This document shows, one piece after another, positions 19,228 through 27,222 of a stretch of 64,000 nt of DNA. The notes beneath the pieces are model-generated. The model saw nothing but the letters and a program-made list of their open reading frames with translations, was not told the origin of the DNA and searched no databases. Origin of the DNA: CALZFJ01 sp051878575 (GTDB lineage Bacteria > Bacteroidota > Bacteroidia > Bacteroidales > Muribaculaceae); NCBI GenBank assembly GCA_051878575.1, contig JBJEKJ010000121.1:1-64000 (forward strand), written 5' to 3'. The translations under genes and the position numbers were made by a program. Each line of letters opens with the position of its first letter. Within the stretch, counting starts at the first letter, position 1.

Positions 19228-20649
19228 ATGAGAAGACTGAATTTTGCGATATGGACGCTGCTTGTGGTGCTCGGTGTGGCGAGTACGGCTTGCATTGAGG
19301 ACAGTTTCACCACATCGGGAAGCGATGTGCTTGAGTTCTCTACCGATACGCTGGCTTTCGACACTATTCTGACCGATGTCGGGACGCCGACGAAGCAGTT
19401 TATCGTCTACAACCGTCACGACAAGATGATAAACATCTCGTCGATAAGAATGGCAGGCGAAAGCGGCGGAAAATTCTACCTTAACGTCGACGGCGTGCGT
19501 GGCGAGGAGTTCCATGATGTGGAGATTCGCGGCAACGACAGCATTTTCGTGTTTGTGGAGGCGTTTATCGACCCCTCCGACGAGAATAATCCCATACGCC
19601 TTGAGGACAAGCTCGATTTTGTCACCAACGGGGTGAGACAGCAAGTGGTGATTACGGCGTGGGGACAAAACGTGACACGGCTCTACTCCCACTCCGTGAC
19701 TGCCGAAACCCGATTCACCGCCGACCGCCCATACGTGATTTTCGACACTCTCCGGGTGGCCGAAGGGGCACGGCTCACACTCGACGCCGGCACACGGCTA
19801 TACTTCCACGACAAGGCCGCCATGGTGGTCGACGGCACGCTGATAGCCGACGGCACGGGCGAGCGGCCTATCGACATGCGCGGCGACCGCTTGGACAAGG
19901 TGGTGGGAGGCATTGGCTACGACATAATGGCGGGACAGTGGGACGGCGTGAGGTTCACACAATCAAGCTCCGGCAATGAGATGCGATATGTGTACATGCG
20001 AGGCTCGTCGACGGGTGTGGTTGTCGACTCGACAGGTGTGGAGCAGCGCAAGCTGCACCTACTCAACACCGTGCTGCACAATTCGGCAGGCTCGGTGCTC
20101 ACGGCAAGCCATGCGTGGGTCGATGCCGAAGGATGTGAGCTCAGCGACTCGCGACGTGCCGTGGCTCTGCTCACAGGCGGGAAATTCCACTTCGTGAACT
20201 GCACTTTTGCCAACTATTACCTTTTCAATATCATCGAGTCGCCAATCCTCACTCTTAGCTACCTCTTTGGTGATGAGAACGACGGCTCTACGCCACTCAT
20301 GGAGGCGGCGTTCGACAATTGCATAGTCTACGGCAATGCCTCCGACATCAACGAGGGCGACCTTACCGACTCGGCCGTCGTGCTGCGCAACTGCCTGCTG
20401 AAATCGGGTGGAGAGAATGATGCCAACTTCATCGAATGTGTGTGGAAGGGCGACCCGAAATTCTACACCGTGCGAAACGAGTATGTTTTCGACTATCGCC
20501 TGCACGACGAGAGCGACGCCATAGGCAAGGGCAACGCCGCCTACTGCACTGCCGAGTCGCTCACCGACCGCTATGGCGTGCCGCGCGTGAACGGCGAGGG
20601 GACCGTCGACATCGGAGCCTACAGCTGGGTGAAAGAACCTGAAAAATGA
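19228..20649 (+). CDS. Lipoprotein with right-handed beta-helix
   Basis: The protein is about 473 residues from the ATG at 19228 (MRRLNFAIWTLL); the nine codons before it precede the signal peptide. The signal ends in VASTACIED, a lipobox. Residues about 30-150 are a beta-rich domain, then a parallel beta-helix follows with motifs such as VVDGTLIADGTGERPIDMRG, with polar N/D/G turns and no visible catalytic residues. Similar Bacteroidales lipoproteins have no assigned function. The stop codon overlaps the folB start by four bases (ATGA), so the two are co-transcribed and probably coupled. Confidence 0.75.
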   Translation: MRRLNFAIWTLLVVLGVASTACIEDSFTTSGSDVLEFSTDTLAFDTILTDVGTPTKQFIVYNRHDKMINISSIRMAGESGGKFYLNVDGVRGEEFHDVEIRGNDSIFVFVEAFIDPSDENNPIRLEDKLDFVTNGVRQQVVITAWGQNVTRLYSHSVTAETRFTADRPYVIFDTLRVAEGARLTLDAGTRLYFHDKAAMVVDGTLIADGTGERPIDMRGDRLDKVVGGIGYDIMAGQWDGVRFTQSSSGNEMRYVYMRGSSTGVVVDSTGVEQRKLHLLNTVLHNSAGSVLTASHAWVDAEGCELSDSRRAVALLTGGKFHFVNCTFANYYLFNIIESPILTLSYLFGDENDGSTPLMEAAFDNCIVYGNASDINEGDLTDSAVVLRNCLLKSGGENDANFIECVWKGDPKFYTVRNEYVFDYRLHDESDAIGKGNAAYCTAESLTDRYGVPRVNGEGTVDIGAYSWVKEPEK

Positions 20650-21017
20650 ATTTGAGCACCTATATGACTACGACAATCTCATTCAACCGGCTGCGATTCC
20701 ACGCCTTCCACGGCGTGATGGAGCAGGAGCGCCGTGTGGGCAACGACTTTGAGGTGTCGCTCACAGTGAAATACCCTTTTGAGAAAGCTATGGAAAGCGA
20801 CTCAATCGACGACACGCTGAACTATGCCGAGCTCTACGATGTGATCGCAGCCGAGATGCGGCAGCCTTCGCAGCTGCTTGAGCACGTGGCCGGACGCATT
20901 ATCAAGGCCGTGCGCAGCCGATTCCCGCTAATTGCCGGAGGCTCACTCACCGTGACAAAGCTCACTCCTCCAATCAAAGCCGAGATGTCGGGCGTGGCCG
21001 TCACCGTCGACTTCTGA
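20646..21017 (+). CDS. folB: Dihydroneopterin aldolase
   Basis: The 123-residue protein has the full FolB fold. LRFHAFHGVMEQER is the N-terminal signature and VTKLTPPI carries the catalytic Lys near residue 110. LNYAELYDVI and LLEHVAGRII fit the family as well. FolB cleaves 7,8-dihydroneopterin to 6-hydroxymethyl-dihydropterin and glycolaldehyde in folate synthesis, as a cytoplasmic oligomer. The ATG at 20646 overlaps the previous stop; a second ATG at 20664 (MTTTISFN) gives the more usual family length of about 117. Pairing with a lipoprotein gene looks like operon convenience rather than shared function. Confidence 0.9.
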   Translation: MNLSTYMTTTISFNRLRFHAFHGVMEQERRVGNDFEVSLTVKYPFEKAMESDSIDDTLNYAELYDVIAAEMRQPSQLLEHVAGRIIKAVRSRFPLIAGGSLTVTKLTPPIKAEMSGVAVTVDF

Positions 21018-21130
21018 CGCAATTCATATAAGTTCCGACAGACAAGCCAACAACTGCCCATGCTTTAAAATCGGCACAAAGCTACGAATCAATCCGCAAG
21101 AAAATTTCTATAGAAATAGCCACTATTTTG

Positions 21131-21178
21131 AAATAAATAAAGCGGCGACATGACATTCTGACGTGCCGTGTCGCCGCT
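21131..21178 (-). terminator. Terminator after rpiB
   Basis: A perfect 9-bp stem (AGCGGCGAC, 21141-21149, with GTCGCCGCT, 21170-21178) is followed on the minus strand by TTATTTATTTC. It sits between the convergent folB and rpiB genes and faces rpiB. Confidence 0.8.
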
Positions 21179-21205
21179 ATCTGTGCTATTTGTGTGAGTC
21201 TGCGT

Positions 21206-21661
21206 CTATTTGCTTACCGGGATTTTGTCGATGCGACGCTGGTGGCGTCCACCCTCAAAATCGGTGTTGAGAAAAGTTCTCACTATCTCGATGGCCTCCT
21301 CGTCGCTGATGAAACGGCCCGGCATGGCAAGCACGTTGGCATCGTTGTGCTGACGTGCGAGGCGTGCTATCTCGGGAATCCAGCAAAGCGCCGAGCGTAT
21401 GCCCTGATGCTTGTTGAGCGTCATGTTGATGCCCTCGCCGCTACCGCATATCCCGATACCGGGATAGCACTCTCCACTCTCCACGGCAAGGGCGCAAGGA
21501 TGGGCGAAATCAGGATAGTCGCAACTGTCGGTTCCATAGGTTCCGAAGTCGCGCACCTCAATGCCCTCGCTTTTCAGATATTCAATCACGGCGAGCTTTG
21601 TAGCATAGCCGGCATGATCGCTGCATATAGCGATCGGCTTATCGTCCTTTATTATCGACAT
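21206..21661 (-). CDS. rpiB: Ribose-5-phosphate isomerase B
   Basis: The 151-residue protein matches the RpiB/LacAB family in full. It has CSDHAGYATK at the N terminus, GICGSGEGI with the catalytic Cys (about residue 73), the NK pair, and HNDANVLAMPGR for phosphate binding. It interconverts ribulose-5-phosphate and ribose-5-phosphate in the pentose phosphate pathway. The gene is 50 bases downstream of the S9 peptidase gene, in the same direction, and closed by a terminator. A role on another aldose phosphate is possible because this family includes allose-6-phosphate isomerases. Confidence 0.9.
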   Translation of the reverse strand: MSIIKDDKPIAICSDHAGYATKLAVIEYLKSEGIEVRDFGTYGTDSCDYPDFAHPCALAVESGECYPGIGICGSGEGINMTLNKHQGIRSALCWIPEIARLARQHNDANVLAMPGRFISDEEAIEIVRTFLNTDFEGGRHQRRIDKIPVSK

Positions 21662-21711
21662 AATTATTTCTTCTTTATTTTCTTTGAAAAACGTGTGATT
21701 AATGGGGATCG

Positions 21712-23859
21712 TTATCTCGTACTATGCAACCTGCGCTGCTCCAGCTCGCGCTTTGCCTCCTCTCTCTCGTGGTCTTTAAGCCACAGATCGAACCACTTGA
21801 AGAACTCGCGCTGCCACAGCACGGCATTCTGCGGCTTGAGAATCCAGTGGTTCTCGTCGGGGAACACAAGCATGTGGGTGGGCACGTCGCGCAGGCGTGC
21901 CGCATTGAACGCCATCATGCCCTGCGACGCGAGGATGCGGTAATCCTTCTCTCCTACTGTCACCATAATCGGAGTGTCCCACTTGTCGACAAACTTGTGA
22001 GGCGAGTTGGCAAACGAGCGCTGAGCCACGGCGTTATCCTTCTCCCAAAATGCTCCGCCGAGGTCCCAATTGGCAAACCACATCTCCTCAGTCTCGAGAT
22101 ACTGTGCCTCGGTGTTGAAAATTCCGGCATGGGCAAGGAATGCGGCAAAGCGGTGCTCGTGGTTTCCTGCGAGCCAATACACCGAGAATCCGCCATAGCT
22201 TGCGCCCACTGCGCCTATGCGATCGGCATCAATAAAGGGCTCTTTCTTCATATAGTCGACCGCGCTAAGGTAATCCTTCATATTCTGGCCGCCATAGTCG
22301 CCCGAAATCTGAGCATTCCACTCAGTGCCGAATCCCGGCAAGCCGCGGCGATTGGGAGCAATCACCACATATCCCTGCGAAGCCATAACGCGCAAATTCC
22401 ATCGATAGGACCAGAACTGGCTGACCGGACTTTGCGGGCCGCCCTGACAATAGAGAAGCGCCGGATAGCGCTTATCGCTATTGAACTTAGGCGGATAGAC
22501 CACCCACGTCGTCATCAACTTGCCGTCGGTGGTGGGCACAAGGCGCTTCTCCACCTTAACCGGAGCAAGCTGTGCGAGGAGCTCCTCGTTAACCTTCGTG
22601 AGCTGCCGCACCTGCTTGTCGGCCGACACGCAGAATATCTCGTTGGGCTCGCACATGGAGTGGCGCAGCGTTATCACGTCGCCGTTGGCAGCCGGCACCA
22701 CCTCGGCAAAGTCATATTGGCCGTCGGCTATCGTGTCGACGGCATGTGAGGCGATGTCGATTCTGAACATCGGTATCGTACCCTGGAATGGAGCCACAAA
22801 GGCAATCGACTTCTCGTCGGCACTCCATGCAAATTGGTCAACGGAGTAGTCCCAGTCGGCAGTGATGTCGGTCTTCTCTCCCGACTGCATATCCATGATG
22901 AAAATGCGGTTCTTGTCGCTCTCGTAGCCGTCGTGCTCCATCGAGAGCCACGCAAGATACTTGCCCGACTTCGAGAATGCGGGACAAGTGTCGTAGCCCA
23001 TCATCCCCTCGGTAAGATTCTTGGTAGTCTTCGCGTCGAGATCGTAGAGATAAAGGTCGGAATTTGTCGACAACGAATACTCCCGGCCCGTCTTCTTGCG
23101 CGACACATACACCAAACCCTTTCCGTCGGGAGTCCACGCTATTGACTCCACGCCGCCAAAGGGCTTCATAGGCGCCTCAAAAGGCTCATCCTGCATTATG
23201 TCGGCAACGTCGGTAAGCTCCTTGCCATCGAAATTGGCGATGAAAGGATGCGGAATCTGCTCCACCCACTCATCCCAGTGCTTGTACATCAAGTCATCAA
23301 TCACACGTCCCGACGACTTGTCGAGATCGGAATAGTGGTCGGCAGCCGACTTGTAGGCCTTAATCTGAGAGATGAACGCCACGCGCTTCCCGTCGGGTGA
23401 AATCACGAATCCGTCAATGCCATTCTCCACCTTCGACACGCAGCGTCGGCCCGTGCCGTCGGCATTCATCGTGAACATCTGCATATTGTCGCCCTCGCGA
23501 TACAGGAAGGCTATCTTCTTGCCACCGTCGATCCACACTGCATTCTGCTCCGAGTAGGGGGTCTTGGTGACACGGCTGGGGTTTGAGCCATCGATGTCCA
23601 TCACCCACAACTCGCGGTTCGACTTGTTTTGCTCAATGCTCTCAAATGATACTCCATAGAGCACCTTCGAGCCATCAGGCGAGATACGCGGCTCGCTTAC
23701 ACGTCCGAAAGCCTCAAGCAGCTCGGGTGCAAAATGTCCGTTCTCCACCGTCACTTCCGGCCGCTCGATGATAGGAGCGTCGGCATTGTCGGTAGTAATG
23801 TTGCATGCAGCAGTTCCTGATAAAACCACTAATGATGCCATAATCTTGTTTAAATTCAT
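21712..23859 (-). CDS. S9 prolyl-oligopeptidase-family dipeptidyl peptidase, DPP5-like lipoprotein
   Basis: The 715-residue protein has a lipoprotein-type signal (LSGTAACNIT), then a WD40-like beta-propeller built of TolB-type repeats (RISPDGSKVLYG, VISPDGKRVAF, WTPDGKGLVYVS). The C-terminal peptidase_S9 domain carries the catalytic Ser in GASYGGFS (about residue 555), the Asp in TVGEKDYR and the His in PDENHWI. The length and layout match DPP5 of Porphyromonas and relatives, which release dipeptides from the N terminus of peptides in the periplasm. This suits an asaccharolytic side of the metabolism. Its promoter is the gene-proximal copy of a tandem promoter-like repeat. Confidence 0.85.
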   Translation of the reverse strand: MNLNKIMASLVVLSGTAACNITTDNADAPIIERPEVTVENGHFAPELLEAFGRVSEPRISPDGSKVLYGVSFESIEQNKSNRELWVMDIDGSNPSRVTKTPYSEQNAVWIDGGKKIAFLYREGDNMQMFTMNADGTGRRCVSKVENGIDGFVISPDGKRVAFISQIKAYKSAADHYSDLDKSSGRVIDDLMYKHWDEWVEQIPHPFIANFDGKELTDVADIMQDEPFEAPMKPFGGVESIAWTPDGKGLVYVSRKKTGREYSLSTNSDLYLYDLDAKTTKNLTEGMMGYDTCPAFSKSGKYLAWLSMEHDGYESDKNRIFIMDMQSGEKTDITADWDYSVDQFAWSADEKSIAFVAPFQGTIPMFRIDIASHAVDTIADGQYDFAEVVPAANGDVITLRHSMCEPNEIFCVSADKQVRQLTKVNEELLAQLAPVKVEKRLVPTTDGKLMTTWVVYPPKFNSDKRYPALLYCQGGPQSPVSQFWSYRWNLRVMASQGYVVIAPNRRGLPGFGTEWNAQISGDYGGQNMKDYLSAVDYMKKEPFIDADRIGAVGASYGGFSVYWLAGNHEHRFAAFLAHAGIFNTEAQYLETEEMWFANWDLGGAFWEKDNAVAQRSFANSPHKFVDKWDTPIMVTVGEKDYRILASQGMMAFNAARLRDVPTHMLVFPDENHWILKPQNAVLWQREFFKWFDLWLKDHEREEAKRELEQRRLHSTR

Positions 23860-23921
23860 AATATATAGTTTGTAAATTATTCTTCTTTAGAGCGTTCGAC
23901 AGAACCTCCACTTCCGTAGTG

Positions 23922-23952
23922 CAAAATTAGTGCAAATGAGAGCAGAAACAAA
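23922..23952 (-). promoter_or_regulatory. Promoter of the S9 peptidase gene, inside a repeat
   Basis: On the minus strand TTTG (23949-23952), a 19-base spacer and TAATTTTG (23922-23929) fit the Bacteroidetes TTTG/TAnnTTTG promoter exactly. The predicted leader is about 55 bases. The spacer (ending CTCATTTGCAC) recurs with changes in other promoters of the window. Confidence 0.75.
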
Positions 23953-24043
23953 AAGAAAACGAAGTTTTATTTTATGTTTATGCCGAATGCCGCCTAATTT
24001 ATTTAAAATTAGTGCAAGGCGAGCGTAATGGCAAATAAAAACG
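23923..24043. repeat. Tandem promoter-like repeat, copy 1
   Basis: A 121-bp unit matches copy 2 at 24088-24208 with one mismatch (T/C in AATTTATYTAAAATT); the period is 165 bp. Each unit holds two diverged sub-units beginning AAATTAGTGCAA, one continuing ATGAGAGCAG and one GGCGAGCGTAATGG. Read on the minus strand, each sub-unit looks like TTTG-N19/20-TAATTTT(G/A). Only this copy's proximal sub-unit ends in the consensus G. Confidence 0.9.
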
Positions 24044-24087
24044 TCAGTTTTTGATTTGACACTGCCGAGCCGAAGCCTAATTTATTT

Positions 24088-24208
24088 AAAATTAGTGCAA
24101 ATGAGAGCAGAAACAAAAAGAAAACGAAGTTTTATTTTATGTTTATGCCGAATGCCGCCTAATTTATCTAAAATTAGTGCAAGGCGAGCGTAATGGCAAA
24201 TAAAAACG
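24088..24208. repeat. Tandem promoter-like repeat, copy 2
   Basis: This is the second 121-bp copy, one mismatch from copy 1. Both of its -7-like boxes on the minus strand read TAATTTTA rather than TAATTTTG, so they are probably weaker or inactive. Between copies, 44 bp contain GCCGAGCCGAAGCCTAATTT, related to GCCGAATGCCGCCTAATTT inside the unit. Together the copies fill nearly all of the 425-base gap between the two peptidase genes. Confidence 0.9.
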
Positions 24209-24240
24209 CTAAAAAAGCGCGGCTCGGGAGAACTGCGCTT
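24205..24240 (-). terminator. Terminator after the NlpC/P60 peptidase gene
   Basis: On the minus strand AAGCGC (24235-24240) pairs with GCGCTT (24215-24220) and is followed directly by a T run. It lies about 45 bases after the peptidase stop codon and abuts repeat copy 2. Confidence 0.65.
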
Positions 24241-24284
24241 CTTGTGGGAGATATTATAATCTTAGTTGTTTATTACTGCCTGTC

Positions 24285-24839
24285 TTATTGTTTCGTAGGG
24301 CGGCATGCACCCACGAAGCGGCGTTTATAGTAGGCCTCGTCGGAAGTGCTCACCGTAACGCCACGAGAATTGCTCGCATGAATAAACTTGAAATTCCCGT
24401 TTGCCGAATCTACCTCGGTCACGATACCCACATGTCCGATTCGTTTTCCCACTTTGCGTCCGTTGAAGAACACCAAGTCGCCCGGTTTCAGGTCTTTCTT
24501 CTCCACGATGTCGCCATCATTTATTTGCGACCTCGACGATCGTGTGAGCTTATATCCGAATTTTGCAAACACATAGCTCGTGAAGCCGGAGCAGTCGAAT
24601 CCCGACGGACTCGACGCACCGCTGCGGTAGCGAGTGCCCTTGAAAGTGGCGGCATAGTCGAGCAGCTCCTTGATTTCAGCATCGGGGTCGTTGTGTAGCG
24701 CCGATTGCTGAATCTGCTCAAGCACCGTTCCGTGCTTGCGCTGCACAAGCTCCTGAGCCTGCGCGGGCAATGCCGTGAACAGCACCAAAAGCGATGCCGC
24801 AATGCCTATTGCAATATTTAGTGGATATATTCTCATCAT
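24285..24839 (-). CDS. NlpC/P60 (C40) cell-wall peptidase, secreted
   Basis: From the start at 24839 (MMRIYPLN) the protein is 184 residues with a signal peptide ending ALPAQAQ. The NlpC/P60 domain has the catalytic Cys in GFDCSGFTSYVF, the first His in GHVGIVTEV and the third polar residue in FIHASNSRGV. LKPGDLVFF is a further mark. Such enzymes cut the gamma-D-Glu to diamino-acid link in murein stem peptides in the periplasm. The frame is open for another 56 codons upstream, but a promoter with consensus boxes at 24875-24906 places the transcript start near 24869, so that extension is not expected to be translated. Confidence 0.88.
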   Translation of the reverse strand: MMRIYPLNIAIGIAASLLVLFTALPAQAQELVQRKHGTVLEQIQQSALHNDPDAEIKELLDYAATFKGTRYRSGASSPSGFDCSGFTSYVFAKFGYKLTRSSRSQINDGDIVEKKDLKPGDLVFFNGRKVGKRIGHVGIVTEVDSANGNFKFIHASNSRGVTVSTSDEAYYKRRFVGACRPTKQ

Positions 24840-24874
24840 TCTATTGGTAAATGACGCTCGGTAAGCGTATGTCA

Positions 24875-24906
24875 CAAAGATAGGCATAATCAATTTTACA
24901 GCCAAA
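24875..24906 (-). promoter_or_regulatory. Promoter of the NlpC/P60 gene
   Basis: On the minus strand TTTG (24903-24906), a 20-base spacer and TATCTTTG (24875-24882) match the Bacteroidetes consensus. It fixes the gene start at 24836 or 24839. The rest of the gap to 25145 shows no gene and leads into the divergent promoter at 25146. Confidence 0.75.
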
Positions 24907-25145
24907 TGGGGTAAACATTTATAAACATTCTCATTTGTAAACCGGCAATACCCAATATGGCCCGAAACTCCACAATCAGCCACCTCTGACGCTCTTTGCA
25001 ATTCCAAACTCGCACATAGCGTTTAGTTAAAAGATTAACCCAATTTAACTTTGACTATATTAATTTTTTCGGTTGCAGCACGCATATCTCCGGCTGTTGT
25101 CATCAAGAATCCGGCAATGCGGCGCCAATCTTCATAGCCTTAAAA

Positions 25146-25177
25146 TTTGAAAATTCAAGCTAAAAACATTAATTTTG
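25146..25177 (+). promoter_or_regulatory. Promoter of the TPR/LuxR-type regulator gene
   Basis: TTTG (25146-25149), a 20-base spacer and TAATTTTG (25170-25177) match the consensus. The transcript should start near 25184, so translation begins at ATG 25201 (MKKLRFFLA) and not at the earlier in-frame ATG at 25147. Confidence 0.7.
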
Positions 25178-25200
25178 CGCATAATTGTCATGAATCTGCA

Positions 25201-26906
25201 ATGAAAAAGCTGAGATTTTTTTTAGCGACAATGATGATTTTTATGGCGTGTAGCGTGCATCCTGCGAATGTCGGCTACACGGCCCTAATCGACGTGGCCG
25301 ATGAGTGCCGCTCTATCAGCGGCGCCGACTCCATAGCTATGTCGCTCGACTCCATAGCCGCCACTCATGGCCGAAGTATTGATATCAAAACGTCGCTCAA
25401 CGCCATTCTCGACGCTGTGACGAAACTCTACAACGACTTGGACTATAATGGCGTGGTTAAGGTGGGAATGATTTGCTCTCGCGCTTTTGCCGACAACCAG
25501 TCGATGAGCCGCGACGAGATTCGCATATATATCCACATCCTCGACTATTTCGGCTACTGCTGCCAGCGAATGGGACTATACCGTGAGCTCAGCGACTCAT
25601 ATTTCCATGCGCTCGACATAGCGCGGCGTGAGAACCTTGAGGAGGAACAGGCCATACTGCTCAACAACATCGGCGCCATTTATTACAGAATAAAGGACCT
25701 CGACAAAGCCACCGAGATGTACACCGAGGCCATCAGGCTGAATCAGCTCCACGACTGCCAGGAGCGGCTGTTCGTCAACTACAACAATATGTCGTCGGTC
25801 TATGTGAAACGCAACAATCTCGACAAGGGCCTGGAGTTCGCATATCTCGCCCTGCACCAACTCGACAGCGTGGGCGACGCCGACATGAGCCGACTGATGC
25901 TGCGTAACATCGCAAGCATCTATAGCATGAAAGGGATGAAGGCCTTTGCCATCTCAATGATTCGCAAAATCACAGAGTATCAGGAGGAGCACTGCCAGGA
26001 GATGTATCTCGTCGACTCCTACCGCATGCTCGGCCGACTGTATATCGACACCGGCCGACTCGACTCAGCCGCAATTTTCCTCAACAAGGGACTGCTGATA
26101 GAGCCTGCCCCGTGCACGTCGACACACACACCGAGCTGCTGAAGGGGCTCGCCGAGGTGTCGGCCCTGCGGGGCGACTTCGCCTCGGGCTACCGATACCT
26201 ACAGCGCTATGCGGCGGTGAAGGACTCCATCAATGCCAACGACAACAAGAATCGCTTCGACGGATTGGTTTCGCTCTATGAGGACCAGCGACGCCAACGC
26301 ACTGCCAACGAGGGACTCAGCGCCGAGAAGTCGAAACTCATAGTATCGGCGGTGATAGTGCTCGCTTTGGCGATAATCGCGGCAGCTTTCGCAATATGGC
26401 GCATGCGTCGTTCCAAGCAAGCCGAGATCTCAGCCCTCGAGCAACAGATTCTCTTACTCGACACCCAGATTCGAGAGAGTGAGGGCCGCGCTCTTGCCGG
26501 TAGCATAGAGAATATGCGCAGCTTAGAGTATGTTACGCGGCTCTCCAACGACCTGAAAGCCCTCCTGCTCAAAATCAACCCGAAAAGTACCGAGGTGAAG
26601 GCTGAAATCAGAGACATACTCATGCGCATAGGGCAATATGAGGTAGCCGGCGGCATCGACGAATTCAACGCCACTTTCAAGAAAGTGCATCCTCTATTCT
26701 ACGACAACCTGATGCGGCAGTTCGGCAACCTCACCCCGAAGGAGCTGCGGCTGTGCGCACTTATCAGGATGGGACTCTCCACCAAGAGTATTGCCGACAT
26801 CACCTTCCGCGAGCCGCGCAGCGTCGACTCGGCGCGCAACAGGCTTCGCAAGAAATTCGGATTGCAGCAGCAAGAGGATCTCACGGCGTTTCTCATGCGC
26901 TTCTAA
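25201..26906 (+). pseudogene. TPR membrane regulator with LuxR-like C terminus, broken by one frameshift
   Basis: Two overlapping frames form one protein of about 568 residues. The first (25201-26142) has a signal peptide and tetratricopeptide repeats (ILLNNIGAIYYRIKDLDKAT, YNNMSSVYVKRNNLDKGLE). It runs out of frame after a C4 run at 26108-26111. The second frame continues the repeats (DTHTELLKGLAEVSALRGDF), then has a membrane helix (LIVSAVIVLALAIIAA), a coiled coil, and a LuxR-like helix-turn-helix (LTPKELRLCALIRMGLSTKS). One extra C in the run would join them as ...EPAPVHVDTHT. Proteins of this layout are common Bacteroidales regulators that bind DNA from the membrane. The break may be a real mutation, a phase-variable run or a sequencing error. 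Confidence 0.8.
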
Positions 26907-27222
26907 GCGCCGTTTCCAAAGCCTGAAAAAGTAACATTGCGCAATCATATCGTACCTATAGTCGCCGCATCGATACATCGACGGCAGGTCTCCCCAACAA
27001 TAAAAAAGACACACAAATCGCTGATTCACTGACATCAAACCTATACTGCGGTAGCAAATTACCGTGCATTCGATTACAATAGTGTAATTATTAGGTATTC
27101 ACTTTAAGTAATCAACGAGTCATTTTTACCTAATTTTGCAATAAGGCTAAATGACGTCATTGAGCTGTTGCAACAATACTACAAAAATCATGGTATAACA
27201 CCATTCATCAAGCAAAAATGAT
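26907..27222. other. Intergenic stretch upstream of the choice-of-anchor-J gene
   Basis: I see no gene in these 316 bases. A TAATTTTG box at 27131-27138 (plus strand) is a likely -7 element for the next gene, giving a leader of about 75 bases. No TTTG lies at the expected distance upstream, so the promoter may be weak or need an activator, plausibly the adjacent TPR/LuxR-type regulator. Confidence 0.45.
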
